Shown: positions 62,463-64,000 of the stretch, piece after piece
Layout of the letters: each line of letters opens with the position of its first letter
Numbering within the stretch: the stretch's first letter is position 1
Assembly (NCBI RefSeq): GCF_902506605.1
Contig: NZ_LR733979.1
Location: 1,253,024-1,317,023 of the forward strand
Direction: 5' to 3'
DNA: 64,000 nt
Origin: Sphingomonas sp. AX6
Lineage (GTDB): Bacteria; Pseudomonadota; Alphaproteobacteria; Sphingomonadales; Sphingomonadaceae
The notes under the pieces: model-generated
Told to the model about the DNA's origin: nothing
Databases searched by the model: none
What the model saw: only the letters and a program-made list of their open reading frames with translations
Made by a program: the position numbers and the translations under genes

Positions 62463-64000
62463 GTGATTTCATCGGGTCGTGATCGTGTCGTGTTGAGCGC
62501 ATTGCTCGGCGTCGCGGTCATTCCAGCGCTGATCGCGACGGGCGATGCGAGCGCTCAGCAGGCGAATCAAACGACGCCAGCCCCAAGTCCGACTCCGACC
62601 GTCACGCCGCCCCCCATCGCCGAAGTCGATCCGGTTGCCGATCCCGATGGCGACGCGCCGATCATTCCCGATGCGGAGTTCGAGGAATCGGTTCCCGAAA
62701 TCTCCGGCGATATCGATGCACCGCTGGAGGCGATCGACGCCGCCCCGGTCCAGACCGTCCAGCCCATCGCACCGCCAAATCCCGATGCGCCGGTGGCCGA
62801 GACCGAGATCCTGGTGCCCGCCATTCCCGCCGGGGATACCCAGGAACTCGCAGCACCGCTGCCGCCGATCGATAGTTTCGACGCGACGCCGGTCGAAGTG
62901 GCTGGCGTCGAAGAAGAGGAAGCGGTCGAACTTCGCTATGACGTGGTCGTCAACGGCCTCGACGAACTTGAACTCGAAAGCCGCTTCCGCGATTTGTCCG
63001 CGCTGGAGGAGGGCGACGGCCGCGCGGCAAATGCAACGATGGTCGCGGCGCGCGCCCGTGAGGATGAGGGGCTGGCGGTGCGCCTGCTCCAGTCGCTTGG
63101 CTATTATGATGCGACCGCACTGTCGGTGATCGAGCCTGCGACCGCCGATCAGCAACTGCGCGCGGTCATCACTGCGACGCCGGGGCGGCGCTACGACCTC
63201 GGCTCCATCGATATTCGTGCAAATCCGGTAACGCCGCCCGATCTCATCACATCCAACCTTCCGCTCAAGGTCGGCGATCCGATCGAGGCGGAACGCATCC
63301 AGGGCGCGGAGGCCAATGTCAGCCTGAAACTGCCCGAAAACGGCTATCCGTTTGCCGAGGTGGGTCAGCGCGACATCCTGCTCGACGAAACGAATTTTAC
63401 TGGCGCCTATACCCTGCCGGTCGAAACCGGTCCGCGCGCATCGTTCGGCGGCTTCCGCAGCGAAGGCGATGCCGTGTTCGACATCGACCATATCGAGGTG
63501 CTCAGCCGGTTCGAACGCGGCGAGCTCTATGACAGCCGCATGGTCGAAGATCTGCAAAAGGCGTTGGTCGCGACCAGCCTGTTCTCGACCGTATCGGTCG
63601 AACCCGTACGCACCGGAGAAGCGGGTCCCGACGGCACCGAGTATGTGACGATGCTGGTGCGGCAGGATGCCGGGCCGCCGCGCACGCTCGCTGCCGAAGC
63701 CGGTTTCTCTACCGGACAGGGTTTCCGGATCGAGGGAAGCTGGACGCATCGCAACCTGTTCCCACCCGAAGGTGCGCTGATCGCCTCTGCCATCGCGGGC
63801 ACCCAGGAACAGGGGATTGCGGGGACATTCCGCAAATCGAACTGGAAACAGCGCGACCGCACGCTGCAATTGACCGCGTCCGCCAATCGGCAGGATTACG
63901 AGGCATTCGAAGCCTTTACCGGCGTGTTGTCGGGGCGCGTATCCTATGATTCGACCCCGATCTGGCAAAAGCGCTTTACCTATTCCTATGGGTTGGAGTT
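62463..64000 (+). CDS. tamA: TamA-like outer-membrane assembly protein (3' truncated)
   Basis: 512 codons visible to the window edge. GTG 62463 follows AGGGGG at 8 bases; ATG 62439 and 62418 are in frame upstream. A signal peptide (ALIATGDASAQ) is followed by an unusual acidic Pro/Ala-rich region (residues 30-145), POTRA-like domains (LLQSLGYYDATALSVIEP, YDLGSIDI) and the start of the Omp85 barrel (LAAEAGFSTGQGFRIEGSWT). With TamB it inserts outer-membrane proteins. tamB would be expected just downstream, outside the window. Confidence 0.85.
   Translation, partial: MISSGRDRVVLSALLGVAVIPALIATGDASAQQANQTTPAPSPTPTVTPPPIAEVDPVADPDGDAPIIPDAEFEESVPEISGDIDAPLEAIDAAPVQTVQPIAPPNPDAPVAETEILVPAIPAGDTQELAAPLPPIDSFDATPVEVAGVEEEEAVELRYDVVVNGLDELELESRFRDLSALEEGDGRAANATMVAARAREDEGLAVRLLQSLGYYDATALSVIEPATADQQLRAVITATPGRRYDLGSIDIRANPVTPPDLITSNLPLKVGDPIEAERIQGAEANVSLKLPENGYPFAEVGQRDILLDETNFTGAYTLPVETGPRASFGGFRSEGDAVFDIDHIEVLSRFERGELYDSRMVEDLQKALVATSLFSTVSVEPVRTGEAGPDGTEYVTMLVRQDAGPPRTLAAEAGFSTGQGFRIEGSWTHRNLFPPEGALIASAIAGTQEQGIAGTFRKSNWKQRDRTLQLTASANRQDYEAFEAFTGVLSGRVSYDSTPIWQKRFTYSYGLE

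Overview
The window reads as a chromosomal segment of a sphingomonad-type alphaproteobacterium (Sphingomonadaceae, Sphingomonas-like). The evidence is high G+C coding sequence, a TonB-dependent receptor typical of the group, the alphaproteobacterial F1-ATPase zeta inhibitor (DUF1476), a GTTC-N7-GTTC LexA box, the MurD2-MurL peptidoglycan variant, and intergenic palindromes of the gtcaccccgg / gtcatcccag type. The organism is inferred from gene content only; no rRNA is present.

Layout. 1-5504: a lipid or polysaccharide cluster with a DAG-kinase-like C-terminus, a nucleotidyltransferase-fold protein of unknown role, a MobA-like NTP transferase, a Wzx-like flippase, and an AsnB that appears to start at ATC. 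5505-7588: a gene-poor, partly degenerate stretch with one plausible small gene and one frameshifted remnant, ending at tRNA-Arg(CCU). 7692-18340: SWIB protein, TonB receptor, folE with a pteridine-reductase-like SDR, leuA with a candidate leucine attenuator, a BLUF photosensor, YceI, and murL-murD2. 18602-23953: the ilvBN-ilvC branched-chain genes, miaA and serB. 24094-27934: two SPOR-domain proteins flanking an orphan ParA and a ribbon-helix-helix partner. 27966-36055: a membrane-anchored LuxR/DUF4019 protein, then DUF3089-ruvX-pyrB-pyrC' (a pseudo-dihydroorotase), then gatCAB. 36265-43713: an FtsX-type permease with its ATPase and a divergent TesA-like lipoprotein, then leuC, a 39-aa membrane ORF, leuD and a quinone oxidoreductase. 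43926-50271: zeta inhibitor, BolA, monothiol glutaredoxin, a GT4 glycosyltransferase, a BlaI/BlaR1-like pair with tandem operators, an MBL-fold hydrolase and a DUF4230 protein. 50343-64000: nadA-nadC, RNase T2, DUF4112, a solute-binding lipoprotein, a LexA-boxed radical SAM/UdgX repair pair, a MarR-associated gntA-DUF1989-esterase operon, a Rap1a/Tai-like protein, YihY and the 5' part of tamA.

How the genes work together. Much of the window is housekeeping: leucine, isoleucine/valine, NAD, pyrimidine and folate synthesis, and the tRNA amidotransferase. The accessory interest lies in five places: the ParA-RHH-SPOR cluster, the MarR/GntA/DUF1989 operon, the SOS-linked UdgX/radical SAM pair, the lipid cluster next to tRNA-Arg, and palindromic repeats. 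One of these repeats, with perfect 29-bp arms, lies inside an open coding frame. Another supplies the C-terminal tail of MurD2. Three repeats show compensatory changes in their stems.
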